Shown here piece after piece: positions 1 through 11,020 of a stretch of 64,000 bases of DNA. Numbering within the stretch: the first letter of the stretch is position 1; the number at the start of each line of letters is the position of its first letter. Made by a program: the position numbers and the translations under genes. This DNA comes from Caprella mutica (taxonomy: Eukaryota; Arthropoda; Malacostraca; Amphipoda; Caprellidae), in NCBI GenBank assembly GCA_947561585.1, contig CANNZV010000875.1:1-64000 (forward strand). Direction: 5' to 3'. The notes under the pieces were generated by a model. It worked only from the letters and a program-made list of their open reading frames with translations. It did not search any database and was not told where the DNA came from.

Positions 1-780
1 CTTTTTACTCAATACTCACCCTATCTATCTTAAAATGATTTTTATATAACAAAGCAGAACAAATCTATTTTAAAGATTGTATTAGAATTAGCTATATCAC
101 AAATTTAATCAGAGAGCTCCCTTGCAAATTTTTTAAAAGATAAAAATTATGTAAGATCACCACAGTTAGGTAACTGTTATCCAAATATTTTTTTCCGAAC
201 TGAATTTGCTACTTTCTAATGCGTCTAACTTTTTAATTTTATGACCTTTTAATGAATGTATTTTATTTAACAGGTGTGCAACTGTCCCAGGATTGCTCTG
301 CTATGCCTTCAGACATCAGTACTGCCACTGCATACATACATGTGTAGTTTGAGTAGATGATCCTAATTGTAAGTCATCCTCATGTTGATCTCATGTAGAT
401 GTAATTTAAAGTTAATTGTTTAATGAGTTATATATATGATTAACTAATTCTAAAGCGATTGGTCCAAGATCATGCTTTGGTAGCAAATGAGCTTAATAAT
501 TAAAATTAGCTGTATTCTCTAATATTGAATGTAAAATTAGAAGTATTTAAAATTTTAAAGAAAGTTCTCAAATTTAAATAAATATGCTATATGCATTAGC
601 TATATCAAAAATACAATAAATATCTATCTAATTTATTGCATTCAAAATAGCTATATAATTGATCAAAAAAATGTAACTAGCTATCGGAATTTTACAACAA
701 ATATAGAATCTTAATAGCATGTTTTTTATTTTTTGTATCATTATTAAATTATCAATATTACATCCATACTCATTTTTAGG
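1..780. other. AT-rich non-coding stretch
   Basis: No exon, RNA gene or recognisable element was found. Open frames here are short and lack family motifs. A cysteine-bearing frame after an acceptor-like site near 272 was considered and not accepted. Confidence 0.5.
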
Positions 781-1208
781 TACCTCTTCAATTGACCCCA
801 GGAGCTCCGTCTTGAAGCTGTCGATGGTTAATGGAAGAAAAAGGGAGATGCCTCGCTTGGGTTCCAAACTGTTTTGGATTTCTATGTTCATCATTTTTTA
901 ACGCTACTTTCAGTTTTAGAGAATAGCGCTAGGGTTATGATCTTCAATTACGATGTTAAATTTTTTAGGTAGACTTCGATTAGTATCACATTTTCGTTTC
1001 CTTTTCCATCCATATGTACAGCCACCGGTGCTTGTGTCCCTTTCAGTCACATTTCTTGGTGTGAAACTTTAATACTTCTATGAAACAAGCTTTTCTCCAT
1101 CCAAGTGCATTGTCACTAGACTGGTGATAGGTAACATTGTTAATGGAGCCACTTTATTTTCTGAATGTTTCTCAGAGTCGAAGCAGAGGTTAAATCCTCC
1201 TTTTAAAA
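781..1208. repeat. Dispersed repeat RepX, copy 1
   Basis: First of five related copies in the window (others near 1294, 5076, 15815 and 46745). Shared blocks in order are a 'gatggttaatggaag' block, a 'tagcgctagggttatg' block, a 'cggtgcttgtgtcc' block and an end resembling 'cgaagcagaggttaaatcc'. No coding frame is conserved between copies, so it behaves as a non-autonomous repeat. In two other copies the same sequence is the core of a foldback element with tandem-phrase arms. Confidence 0.65.
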
Positions 1209-1293
1209 ATAATAAAGCTGATCATTAAATGATGATAAATTTCTAGCTCTGTCAATCTGTCTTTTTCTCCTTAAAAATTAACTATGATCATTT

Positions 1294-1815
1294 GATTATA
1301 TTGAGCTGCCAGAGGTTCTATTCTGAAACTGTCTGTGGTGAATGGAAGAGAAGGGGGGTGCCTTCCATTTGGACCCAAACTGTTGTAATGTGGTTTATAG
1401 ATTGTTTTTCATATTTTAACGCTACTTGCAGTTTTAGAGGATAGCGCTAGGGTTATGCTCTTCAACTACGAGGTCTTAGATTTTGTGTTAGGTAGTCTCG
1501 TAGGCTTCATTTACTATCACCTCTTCATTTTCCTCTTAGATTTTGTGTTTGGTAGGCTCGTAGGCTTCATTTACTATCACCTCTTCTATCCGTGAGTGCA
1601 GTTACCGGTGCTTGTGTCTTTCATCACATTCCTTTGTAAGTGACGGAGGAGCTTTTCTGCATCCATAAGCTTTGTAATAACAGTTGTTTGTATCACTGCT
1701 CATGTAACCACTTTCCTTCTCCACTTATGTTTCCAGTCCTTTGTATTTAATTTTCTTTTGACTTTAGTGATATGGCATTTTGTTCCGAAACAGACGTTAA
1801 ATCCCCTACTAATAT
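1294..1815. repeat. Dispersed repeat RepX, copy 2
   Basis: Lies in direct orientation about 90 bp after copy 1 and has the same block order, ending in 'ttccgaaacagacgttaaatcc'. It carries an internal 60-bp tandem duplication starting at 1475 and 1535 (both begin 'cttagattttgtgtt'). No protein is predicted. Confidence 0.65.
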
Positions 1816-3470
1816 AAATTTATTACATTGATTGGTGTCTCTTCAGCACAATACTAGTCTAGTTGTTAACAGTTAACTTATGGTATTACTCTTAATTTAC
1901 ATTTTTCATTATTTAGAGTAGCTACATACAGTATTGATAATTATAAGTACAGCATCAATTATTTAGATCATCTTACCTTCGTGTATTTGGTTCGTAATTG
2001 TAAGTATATATTCTATTTTTTTTTTCATTTGGAATGTTCTCATGCAAAACTCCATTATTTGTATTATTTTCCTTCATGAAATTTAAAATATATTAATTAT
2101 AGTTGTGAAATCTTCATCTGTATTGTCGATACTAATAAAAGTAATATCTGTATGAATACCGCCAGATTTATTTCTTCTATTATTACATAATATTATAGAA
2201 CTAAGGTCTACAATCATTATTCTGCAAACCGCATACAATTAGACTCAGTATATTTATATTATTTGGTTATAATGTTTTTGATACTCTGTGAGCAACAATA
2301 GAGTGAATCACTAACCTGACTCTGAGAAAGAAGATTGTATCCCCTTGTTTTGTTTTTAAATTTATGAACAAACAATAAGTTTTCGGCTTTTGTTTAATTA
2401 TGATATAACTTGTTTCCTAAAGTATATAAACGTTCCTATAATAAGTTTATCCAATTGCATACCTTTACACGAATAATAAATGGTTATAGTATGCCTAGTT
2501 GACAATCAAAACAAATGGTAATCATTCTTTTTCTTCAGACCTAAAATTAGTAAGTGAAGTAAAATAGGTATTGTAGAGTTTTTATTATAAAAATAACAAA
2601 AATATGCTATCAAATTCCATGCGGTTTGCAGCAAGATGATGAGAAGCATCAGCTTCATTGATTAAAGCAATAAAAAGATTTGCTTGGAGGGAAAGTGTCC
2701 GCAGGATGTTAAATTCCCAAATCACTGTTTTTGTTATTTACCAATCTGTAGTTTACCCACACCAATCCTAAAATATATACATTACAATTAGTAAAGTTTA
2801 TTTTTGGAAATGTGAAATTTGTCCACTGTTAAATAATCAATACAAATACAGTTTCTTTTGATGTACAGTACAGATAATTTGTGAGTGTTATTGTTTTGAA
2901 GTTATTTGTAAATTACTAAAGCAAATGACTAGATTGGAACCGACTACTATAGATTAAAAAATATATTTATGTTCACTACCATCATTCTACTAAACATTTA
3001 ATTCAACTAACCTCTTCTGATATTGTGTGATTGAAAGTATAATGCAATGTTAACAATTATTTAAATATATTACTTTATTAAAAACAAGATAATTAAAGAC
3101 TTGCATATTGAGCAACAGAGAATGAAAATGTAATTTAAAGTTTAATCAAATAAAGATGTTAAGAAGTGCTTATAAATTAATTAGCAGCTTAAAGAAACAG
3201 CTTTCGTGAAATCGAAATTAAAATGATCTGCTATAATTTACTACATCATGTCAACTTAAATTACGTGATTTATATTATTCTTCATCACCTAAGTGATTTG
3301 AAGTAATTATTGCAGGCCTCTAAAAAATATTGTTTTTATAGTACAATATATCTACCGCTATTATATTATAAAAATTGGAAACATATTACATTCCATATAA
3401 ATAGAAGAGTCTAATAATGAACCTAATAAGAACAAGGTTAATACTTGAGTCTACCCTTGCTTCGTTTTCT
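1816..3470. other. AT-rich non-coding stretch
   Basis: No conserved open frame, splice-bounded exon, long repeat or RNA gene was recognised. It is probably intron or 5' flank of the LDLa gene, which first becomes visible at 4489. Confidence 0.45.
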
Positions 3471-3620
3471 ATGCAATGAGATGCGGTTAAGAGACTCTTG
3501 TTTGCCGCTAACTTCAACCGTTTTACGTGAGTGTTAAGCGCTTAGCACATCAAGATTGTAACCGTTTTCACTGGTGCTAAGCGCTTAAGAGACTTTACCT
3601 TGAGCAACCCGATTTTTGCG
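3471..3620. repeat. Short direct and inverted repeat cluster
   Basis: Contains three copies of 'cggttaagagact'. A perfect 14-bp inverted repeat ('taagcgcttagcac', 3535-3548, against 3574-3587) could form a hairpin with a 25-nt loop. It may be a tiny foldback element. No coding is supported. Confidence 0.6.
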
Positions 3621-3948
3621 GTTAAGAGACTTTGGCTTGTGGCCCTTCAAATGATAATTCAAATTTTGATTGTTTTTTTAGTGCAAGCCATTTTTATTTA
3701 CCTTTTTTTAATTCGCAGCAGGAAGTTCAATTTTTGCTTAAATTCAACAGATTATATCGATAAATGCAGAAAAAGTAAAGGAATAAAATGATGTTTTTAG
3801 AAAATTTCTAGCTTTAATAGTTTGTAGGATAGCTACTACGATCGTAAGTTTATTGTTAATCAATATTATAATTAAATAACACCTTATTCAATATTTATGC
3901 CTTTATAGGAGCTAAAAATGATTTACATACAAATATGGTTATTTATGA

Positions 3949-3998
3949 TGCGCAGTGATACCCCTCTACCTTCAAATTATCTGGAGTATCACTGCGCA
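3949..3998. repeat. Perfect 13-bp inverted repeat
   Basis: Arms 'tgcgcagtgatac' (3949-3961) and its reverse complement (3986-3998) enclose 24 nt. A related 'ggagtgatacccc' string recurs near 4322. It may be a very short MITE end-pair; no target duplication was identified. Confidence 0.55.
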
Positions 3999-4488
3999 CA
4001 GTTGTTGCGGGAAAATCGTTAAAACTGAGAAGTTGAAAATTTGACATAATGTAACTGTTATTGATTATGCTAATAAGTTAAAAAAATATGAATCTATAAA
4101 TCTTGGTTGAAGAGTTATTGGAGAGTTTGCGGGATTTAAAAATCACCTGCGCAAACTTTTTTCAAATCGTTCTGAGAGCACTACATACATCATGAATTAG
4201 CTCTAGAAATACTAATAGATAATGATGCGTCATGATGTTTATGGGAGAAAAGAAGATGCTTGAAACGATGATGCAATCAGATTTAGGCTAAAACAAGTGG
4301 TTTTAAAATTATAAGAAGTGTGGAGTGATACCCCATAAAAAGGGTATGTGCGGAGACACCCACCCCGTCCGACCTATATATATCGAATGGTCAATTTGTT
4401 AATTGAGATTCGAAAATATTTTCTGGCGTCTAGACTCAAGGAGTCTAGGTGGACGAAAAACAATTAATAATAATATTTTCTTGATCAG

Positions 4489-4602
4489 GTGGCGTATGTC
4501 AAGTAGGCGTTTTCAAGTGTTTCAATGAATTGAAATGTATTCCACCCACCTCTAGATGTAACGGATACAGCGAGTGCATTCACGATACTGATGAGAATAA
4601 CT
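4489..4602 (+). CDS. LDLa exon T1-A (triplet 1, type A)
   Basis: Internal exon coding one LDL-receptor class A module, a disulphide-bonded, calcium-binding extracellular fold used for ligand binding. The acceptor is 'gatcag|GT' and the donor 'AACT|gtaagt'. It holds 38 codons, phase 1 at both ends, and the sixth cysteine is formed by joining T to GT of the next exon. All six cysteines are present and the frame is open. The calcium loop is unusual (ECIHDTDENN), with His and Thr where siblings have Asp and Ser. The upstream intron closely resembles that before 14259, showing that the whole unit was duplicated. Exon boundaries are inferred. Confidence 0.85.
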
Positions 4603-4876
4603 GTAAGTATGATATAAATGATTTTCAGTTTATTTAACATTAATAAGAATATATGATAATTAAATTATGCAAACTTTAAGTTTGAAAAGAGAACTCTAGC
4701 TACATTCAAATTTTGGCATTACGAATTGTAATATGGTCGAAAACTGTGATCGAATTAAAAAGATACTACGGTTACATACTGAAGATGAATGAATACTGAA
4801 ATATCAGGGGAAAATTACTGCGGTTGAATTCTGAAATTTGATTGAAAAGATTCATACTCAACGGGAGATCCATATT

Positions 4877-5812
4877 GGGTCAAAAAAAATTGATCGAAAA
4901 AAATTGATCGAATGGAAAACTGGTCGAAATTAAAATTGATCGAAAGGAAAATTGGTCGAATGGAAAATTGGTCGAATGGAAAATTGATCGAAAGGAAAAT
5001 TGGTCGAAAGGAAATTGGTCGAATGGAAAATTGATCGAAAGGAAAATTGATCGAAAGGAAAATTGATCGAATAGATCAGCTTCATTTTTTCTTCCATCTG
5101 TGAGTGCAGCAACTGGTGCTTAGTGTCCCTTTTCGTTACATTCCTTGGTTAGTGAATTCACTCACAAAGTACTAACTTAACACCGACGGTGTTAAGTGAC
5201 TTTGTTCATGAATCCATTTTCCTTTCTGACTGCTTCTTCCTATCTCTTGTAATTAATTCCCTTTTGCCGTTAGTGATATGGCTTTTGGTTCCGAAACAGA
5301 CGTTAAACCTATATCAAATTAATTAATTATTTAACTTTCATTTCACAAGTTATCTAGAACTACCTAAATTCTAGAACTAAGAAAACTTAAAGTTCTTCAA
5401 ATTAGAATATATTTCAAAGCATATAATTCTCTCTTCACGAAAAACAGTTGATTGAAGAAATGTTATACACAAATTATTATTATTATATATTATTATTGTA
5501 TAAATTATTATTATTAAATATAAATCATGGTAATAAGTTATCATTGTCAATTAGTGTCAATAGAACCAATATCATTTTCGATCAATTTTGTTTCGGTCAA
5601 TTCTCCATTCGATCAATTGTTGTTCGATCAATTTTCCTTTCGATCAATTTTCCTTTCGATCAATTTTCCTTTCGATCTATTTTCCTTTCGATCAATTTTC
5701 CATTCGACCAATTTTCCTTTCGATCAATTTTCCATTCGACCAATTTTCCATTCGATCAATTGCTTTCGATAAATTGTTTTCGGTCAATTGCTTGATCAAT
5801 TTTCCGGATCCC
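4877..5812. mobile_element. Foldback element FB-A (17-bp phrase arms)
   Basis: The left arm (4877-5075) is a tandem array of a 17-bp unit resembling 'attgatcgaaaggaaaa', alternating with 'attggtcgaatgg'. The right arm (about 5576-5812) is its reverse complement. The core (5076-5575) is a partial RepX copy plus AT-rich DNA. A perfect 9-bp direct repeat, ATCCATATT, flanks it at 4868-4876 and 5813-5821, consistent with a target-site duplication. Arm ends begin GGGTC and GGGATCC. No transposase is encoded; the open frames in the arms are repeat artefacts. A nine-base duplication is typical of Mutator-like elements, but assignment to that group is only a suggestion. Confidence 0.8.
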
Positions 5813-6105
5813 ATCCATATTATCAGATATTATTTAAACTCAGTGTTGAAGCTACTTTTGGTTTCAAGCTTTTGAATAGAAAGGGTGAAAGAGAAGAATT
5901 TGAAAGATAAAGAGAAGAAAACAAAGAGAAGAAGCAAGAAAAATAATAGCGGGATTCAAAAGCGGAAATGAAAAGTGTAACGGTAAAAGAAAGAAAGAAC
6001 ATTCAACGATAAGTTTAAATAACCTCTGATTATTCTGAAATTACAGAATTTGACTACTGACATTGTCCAGAACTTATTCTTCTAACACCAATATTCAACT
6101 TATGG
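5813..6105. other. Intron A-B of triplet 1, residual unique part
   Basis: AT-rich intron sequence. 5818-5890 resembles 55094-55170 ('ttatcag...gtttcaagctttgaatag'), the intron next to the younger BEL/Pao element, so it is ancestral intron shared between triplets. Purine-rich 5880-6000 has no coding features. Confidence 0.5.
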
Positions 6106-6108
6106 TAA

Positions 6109-6716
6109 GGGCCCCCGCACACGAGCTTCCTTTGCCGTCCGGCAGAGAGACGACAATTCTGAACGCAGGGTAATGCGTTCCCCTGACGAATGGTGACTGC
6201 TGCATTACCAGTCAATTGTATATAATCTACGTGTGGGTGCGCACACGGACGGTTTGTTGCCTCATCTTTCAATGGTAATTGTAATTAAATAGTAGAGATG
6301 GAAACATTTTTATTGAACATAAAAGAAAGAAACTTTTGTCCCTACATTTTAACAGTATGTGAGTTATTACAAAGAAATAATAAAACGAGAAAACAAGTTA
6401 ATTCAGTTATTTCTTTATCGATCAAGCCCTTATGAAGTTAATATAAACTTTTTGAATGAATATGTACCGATACGTATTGGTAACCGATATGCTTACCAAT
6501 AACAATTACTTTACAATTTTGATCCGTTTAGGTATAGTGTGACTGGTTAGATAGGCTACAGTGTAACTAGTTAGGTTTAGTGCGAATGGTACATACTACA
6601 TGTCACTCTCTATGCATCTGGGTTAATTCTCCATTGCGGCACACGTTCGTGTGCCCTGGCCATTCGGCTGCGTTCATTTGACGTTGCGGCGAAGGAACTC
6701 TCGTGTGCGGGGGCCT
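6109..6716. mobile_element. MITE with GGGCCCCCGCACACGAG ends
   Basis: Terminal inverted repeats: 6109 onward reads 'gggcccccgcacacgag', and the right end read in reverse complement gives 'aggcccccgcacacgag' followed by related sequence ('ttccttcgccg' against 'cttcctttgccg'). A 3-bp TAA flanks both ends (6106-6108, 6717-6719), as for PIF/Harbinger-type elements. There is no transposase frame in the 608 bp. GC-rich ends contrast with an AT-rich middle. Confidence 0.75.
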
Positions 6717-6723
6717 TAAGTTA

Positions 6724-6815
6724 AGGTGCACTTGAATATTGGCAATTAAATAAAGAATGTGGTTGGTATCATAGTTACTTATTGCGACGATCTCAGTCGA
6801 AGCTTAAGTGCACCT
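6724..6815. mobile_element. Mini-MITE with AGGTGCACTT ends
   Basis: A 92-bp segment bounded by perfect inverted repeats ('aggtgcactt' and 'aagtgcacct') and by TTA on both sides (6721-6723, 6816-6818). It abuts the 608-bp MITE. The pair lies between two copies of 'caacttatg' (near 6097 and 6821), so the insertions are adjacent or nested in one intron site. Confidence 0.6.
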
Positions 6816-6899
6816 TTATCCAACTTATGATTTAGGTTCATTTTATGCTTTACTTATTTTAATACCTACTTCGACTGATAATTTTTATTTTCTGGTCAG

Positions 6900-7013
6900 G
6901 TGACGAGTGTATTGGAACCGCTTTCTACTGCCGTAATTCGCGTAAATGTATTGAATCTGGTTACAAATGTAATGGAAACAACGACTGCAGTGACTGGAAT
7001 GATGAAATAGACT
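6900..7013 (+). CDS. LDLa exon T1-B (triplet 1, type B)
   Basis: LDLa module of the B type: 38 codons, phase 1-1, acceptor 'ggtcag|GT', donor 'GACT|gtaagt'. All six cysteines are accounted for, the last rebuilt across the junction. The core is AFYC...SRKCIES...CNGNNDCSDWNDEID; SDE has become NDE. Only two residues (Asp-Glu) separate the previous module's sixth cysteine from this module's first. The intron starts with duplicated copies of the exon end. Read-through past the donor would stop at once (TGT AAG TAA). Confidence 0.88.
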
Positions 7014-7320
7014 GTAAGTAAAATGAGAGAGACATTAAGTGTGACGAGAGAGACTATAGGTATGTTGAGACATACTGTAAGTGTGATAAGAAACACTCTA
7101 AAGGCTACCTCATACATGACAGGAATCCGTCCAGGGCGTCTACGGTCGTCTCCTCTCAGTGATTTTTCCCATCAGTGAAAAAATAAATCGTTACTTTAAT
7201 TTCGAAGGACACATTCACACATCACCGGCTCCTCAAATGATAAAAAAAATCACTGACCGGTGACGTCCCGGTCGAATCCCTGACATGTGTGAAGCAACCT
7301 TAAGTGTGTTGAGAATTTCA
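7008..7320 (+). repeat. 21-bp exon-end/donor array after T1-B, split by a MITE
   Basis: Degenerate 21-bp units resembling 'gagagactgtaagtgtgat' follow the donor. Several retain a GTAAGT-like donor. The array is broken at 7102-7300 by a MITE; joining the flanks restores the unit 'ctctaagtgtgttgag'. Confidence 0.7.
7102..7300. mobile_element. 199-bp MITE inside the donor array
   Basis: Imperfect inverted ends ('aggctacctcatacatgacaggaat' region against the reverse complement of 7270-7300, which reads 'aggttgcttcacacatgtcag') enclose 199 bp. TAA lies directly on both sides (7099-7101, 7301-7303), as for PIF/Harbinger MITEs. The target TAA is the one inside a duplicated GTAAGT donor motif. There is no open frame. 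Confidence 0.8.
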
Positions 7321-7439
7321 AAGAATAACTACAATTTGCTGATTACTCAAATTTAAAACAATTTCATTATTATTTTATGTTATTGTAAAATTTTAATTCT
7401 CGTTTTAATTTTTTCATAACCTTTTTCTATCCATTGCAG

Positions 7440-7544
7440 GTATATGTGATGGTTTTAAATGCAAGAACGGACAATGTATAGCACCAAGTTACAAAAAATG
7501 TGATGGGAGTGGTGATTGTGATGATAACAGTGATGAAGTGAACT
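7440..7544 (+). CDS. LDLa exon T1-C (triplet 1, type C)
   Basis: Short-type LDLa module: 35 codons, phase 1-1, acceptor 'ttgcag|GT', donor 'AACT|gtaagt'. It encodes DGFKC...GQCIAPSYKKCDGSGDC followed by DDNSDEVN, with the full CDG, DC and SDE calcium ligands. Only one residue (Ile) lies between the previous sixth cysteine and its first cysteine. Confidence 0.9.
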
Positions 7545-8175
7545 GTAAGTAATGTCATCCATGACTTAATTGGTTGTATATAATATGACTTTTTATATTG
7601 GGATAGATTTTATTTATATTTTTTTAGATTCTTAATTTTTTAAATTTTCTATAGCATAACAGAAAGTGATAGACAATAGATATTCACATTTTCTTCATTT
7701 TAATTAACATACCAAACAATAAACAATTTTCATATTAGAGGAAAATTTTTAATAGTTTATACATATTTAGACCGTTAAGAGAGATTCAAAACAAGTTTTC
7801 ACTGTCCTAAGTTCGCTCTTTTATGGAAAATCATAAACAATACAGGAAAAAATTCACTTATGGATAACGAATATGTAAATTAGAAAGGCCAAGAAATTTC
7901 TAGAGAACCATTCTCCTCTCATAAAATAAGCTTCGAAATGATTTTTCACAATATTCTGTCTTGGGTAAGTAACCAAGATTCCTTTTAAATTATGCTTACA
8001 TCATACAGAGTTCAGTCTTGGAAAAGAAATGAAATTGGCGTCAGAAGTATATTTAGAAGCTTCCGTTTCCTATAAATTAAAAATGTGTTCTCTTAGATAT
8101 AGTTTTGACTTTGTAGCGAGATGAAACAAACAAATTATTATTTCAAATTATTTCAATTAAGCTATATAAAGTGAC
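7545..8175. other. Intron T1-C to T2-A, first part
   Basis: AT-rich intron with no exon or element recognised. Its first ~60 bp ('acttaattggttgtat') resemble the starts of the introns after the other C exons. It is interrupted by the Gypsy element from 8180. Confidence 0.6.
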
Positions 8176-8179
8176 TATG

Positions 8180-8516
8180 ATAAACAAGTATGAGGTGAAG
8201 GAGTTACACAGTTTGTCACTTTGTTGATGTTATATTTATGCAAATCAGCATATCTAGTTAAGGAACCTAGAGGTCCAGAGGATAACTGAAACATATAAAC
8301 TGTATTAATACACATAGAACAATAATATATAATACCTATTAATAAAATAAAGGTATCCACTTAATAACTATATCAGGAGATACACTCATAGGTAGAGTGA
8401 ATCTCCTGACTAGAAATATGAAATAACTAAATCAAATGACGCAGGAACAGCTAGGAGAAGAGTATGTAGATAGATGTGACTGAGGCGAGCACATGAGAGG
8501 ATATGAAATTTGTATA
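8180..8516 (-). repeat. 3' LTR of the Gypsy element
   Basis: About 98% identical by eye to 13529-13857. It has an extra 8-bp 'ggtccaga' near 8273 and a handful of substitutions. The ends are near-inverted ('ataaacaa...ttgtata'). Confidence 0.9.
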
Positions 8517-8770
8517 TCTCCCTCCCCAGGGATGAAATTGTTGAGGCATCAATTATCTTATAGTAAGTCAATAGTAAAAAAAAAATAAAGACAGAAATAT
8601 AGCTTTCCTTTACATGACACTGATAGATTATAACAGAGTGACGTTATAAAATATGAAAGAAAATACCTTAATTCAATGGTTAGAAAACGAAAATGCAATG
8701 AACATAAGAAAGCGAATCAATATAGAAATAATAATAAGATATTTATAATCATTAATCAATTGTTTAGGAC

Positions 8771-10240
8771 ATATCATAATCCTTGAACAGAGAGTTTGGT
8801 TGCCTTACGTGTGGATCGTCGCAGAGAATTTGTTGGTGGCTGAGAAGGTGTGAGACTTTCAGTGACTACAGCTTTTGGTTGAGGTGGACAGAACTGTTCA
8901 GTTGTTAGTGGCATTGAGGGAGGATGCTGAGCTGGGGTAGAAGGCTGAGCTGGGGTAGAAGGCTGAGCTGGGGTAGGAAGGATAGATGGTGGAGATTCAG
9001 AAAGTTGGGAGTCATAATTTTCGACAGTATCTTGGATGATGGGGTAATGGTTAAATTGAGATGACTTGATGGGAAGAGAATAAGGTGTGAATTTTCGTAA
9101 AAATTGTCTATTTCTCAGTGATAGTCTTCCAGATCCATCCATTTTTACATTGTACTGGTCATATTGCTTGACTTCAATATGACTGTCCCAGATTTATCCC
9201 ACTTGAGAGGTCAGTTGCCAACTTGGTTTTGTACATACACGTTGTCTCCAACTTTCAGTGGGGGGAGATTTGATGAATGTTCTGCAAGTCTTTCTCTTTC
9301 CCGACAATGTCATTTCGAAAGAGCTGCTTCTCTGTTTTCAGCAGTTAATGTCCAAACAGATGCAGTTTGTACTTTAATGGGAGTACGGGAGTGAAGTCTC
9401 TCAGATTTCTTCCAAAAACAATTAGAGCAGGGGACTGTTTAGTGTCAGGGTCTGGTGTGTTTTTGTACTGAAGCATTGCTCTTCTGAAGCTGTCAGATTC
9501 CAGAGACCGTTTTGGACCAATATTATCCGTAAGCATCCTCTTCACAGTTTTAACTGCTAGTTCTGCTCTACAATTACTGTGAGGGTACGCAACAGAGGAT
9601 TGACGATGATGTATTCCCCAGTCTTTGAAGAAGCTTCGAGTTTCGTGAGAAGTATATTGGACACCACCATCGCTGGATATTTCTTCAGGTATTCCAAAAG
9701 TCTCACAGAATGATTTAAGAGTATCAATTAGCTGTTTGGCACCCTCTCCATCTCTTGCTTTGAAGACTGCCGGCCAGTTTGAGTACTTGTCCACAATGAC
9801 CAAGTAATTCACACTCCTGTATTGGAAATAATCCGAACAGATATGTTGGAACGGATATTGAGGATGCGATATTTCAGTCGGTGGTAACCGGGGTTGAGAG
9901 GGAGCCATTTTGTTACAAGAAACACATTCGTTTCTAGTTCTTGTAATGTCTAATGTAATTCCTGGCCAAAATACCGATGAAGTGGCTCGTGATAGCATGG
10001 AACATATACCTTGATGAGCAGAGTGTATGCTTTTTTAATATTGATGATCGTAGTGAGGGTGGAATCAAGATTCTGTCTTTATACATGACTACACCATCTA
10101 CTGTTGATAAGTCTTCTTTGTATCTAAAATAGTCTGAGAGATTGCCAGGTATTGATTGTGTGTTAAAAGGGAAACCTTCATGGATTATATTCATCAGATT
10201 GATAATGATAGGATCACTCAAGGTTTCCTGTCGCACCTTC
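8771..10240 (-). pseudogene. Gypsy integrase and C-terminal region, frameshifted
   Basis: 10236-9934 holds the end of the linker and the start of the integrase zinc-binding part. 9998-9345 carries the catalytic core: first Asp in CSDYFQ, second in SSDGGVQY, Glu in CRAELAVK, the D,D(35)E triad of retroelement integrases, which insert the cDNA. 9350-8771 encodes a basic tail with a VGDNVYVQ-like segment, a repeated Pro-Thr-Ala-Gln tract and a basic end. The pieces sit in different frames, with stops between 9142 and 9345, so the region is non-functional here. Confidence 0.85.
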
Positions 10241-10326
10241 TGCCAAGTTATGGATTGAAGGTTGTCAATACCCGAGAGAGATCTAATACCAACACTATAA
10301 GCATATTCTTCAGTTTCTTCACAGTC

Positions 10327-11020
10327 CTATATACTTTCCTCAATCAAATGGTTAATGCTGGATGATTGTGAAGATGGGTATCTTGATGCAGCATCAGCAC
10401 CTGCATTGTTCTTTCCTGGAATGTGAATGATTTTAAAACGGTAGCGTAAGGTTTTTTCTTTAAGTTTGAGGAGCCTTGGGTTTGTGATTCCCTCCAGGTT
10501 TCTGTCATTCAAAATGTTCAAAAGTGGTTTTCACATCCCATCACAAAGTACCGAGCTTTTTCTAATGCTTTCACTATAGAGACATTCACCTTCAATTGGA
10601 GCATAATCTGCTTCTGCTGGACTATTGAATTTACTGCCAGCAAACACCAGACTCCATCCTGAACTACAGCATCTTGGTGTATAGTTTTGGCACTTACAGT
10701 GTTTCTGCAGCAAGCAAAATCCAGTTCCTACTTTTGACCAATCAGTTACTAAGCATGCTACTTTCTTTCGATCAAAGATTTTCACTCCAGTTTTAACTTA
10801 ATCTACAATAGATTTTTTAGTTTTATCAAATAGATCTTGGAGATTGTCATCCCAGTAGAATTTATTACCTGGCTTAAGAAGGTCACGGAATGGTGCCATC
10901 TCATTGGTGAGTGTGATGGCATAGGCAACTTGATTTACAAGACCAAACCAAGATCTGATTCCTGTGATGTCCTTAGGAGTAGGGAAGTTGGAAACAACAT
11001 CAAGATATTGCAAGATGGTT
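10327..11020 (-). pseudogene. Gypsy RT thumb, RNase H and linker, frameshifted
   Basis: 11013-10798 encodes the segment after the RT palm (FPTPKD, FGLVNQVAYA). 10785-10531 encodes an RNase H fold beginning LVTDWSKVGTGF, whose Asp is a catalytic position. 10521-10327 ends in PGKNNAGADAASRYP, the usual close of the RNase H domain in this group. Each piece is in a different frame. Confidence 0.85.

Noticed and set aside
251..340. Cysteine-rich short frame after an 'aacag' acceptor-like site (CATVPGLLCYAF...).
   Set aside because: No family pattern, an immediate stop, no donor or partner exon, and spacing of cysteines unlike LDLa.
5448..5875. Three overlapping open frames rich in FDQFSFRSI repeats.
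   Set aside because: They are translations of the 17-bp phrase array of FB-A in three frames; the array is open because its unit lacks stops.
6054..6272. 72-codon minus frame at a GC-rich patch.
   Set aside because: Falls across the end of the 608-bp MITE; composition comes from its GC-rich terminus.
9164..9394. 76-codon plus-strand frame.
   Set aside because: Antisense to the Gypsy integrase C-terminal region.
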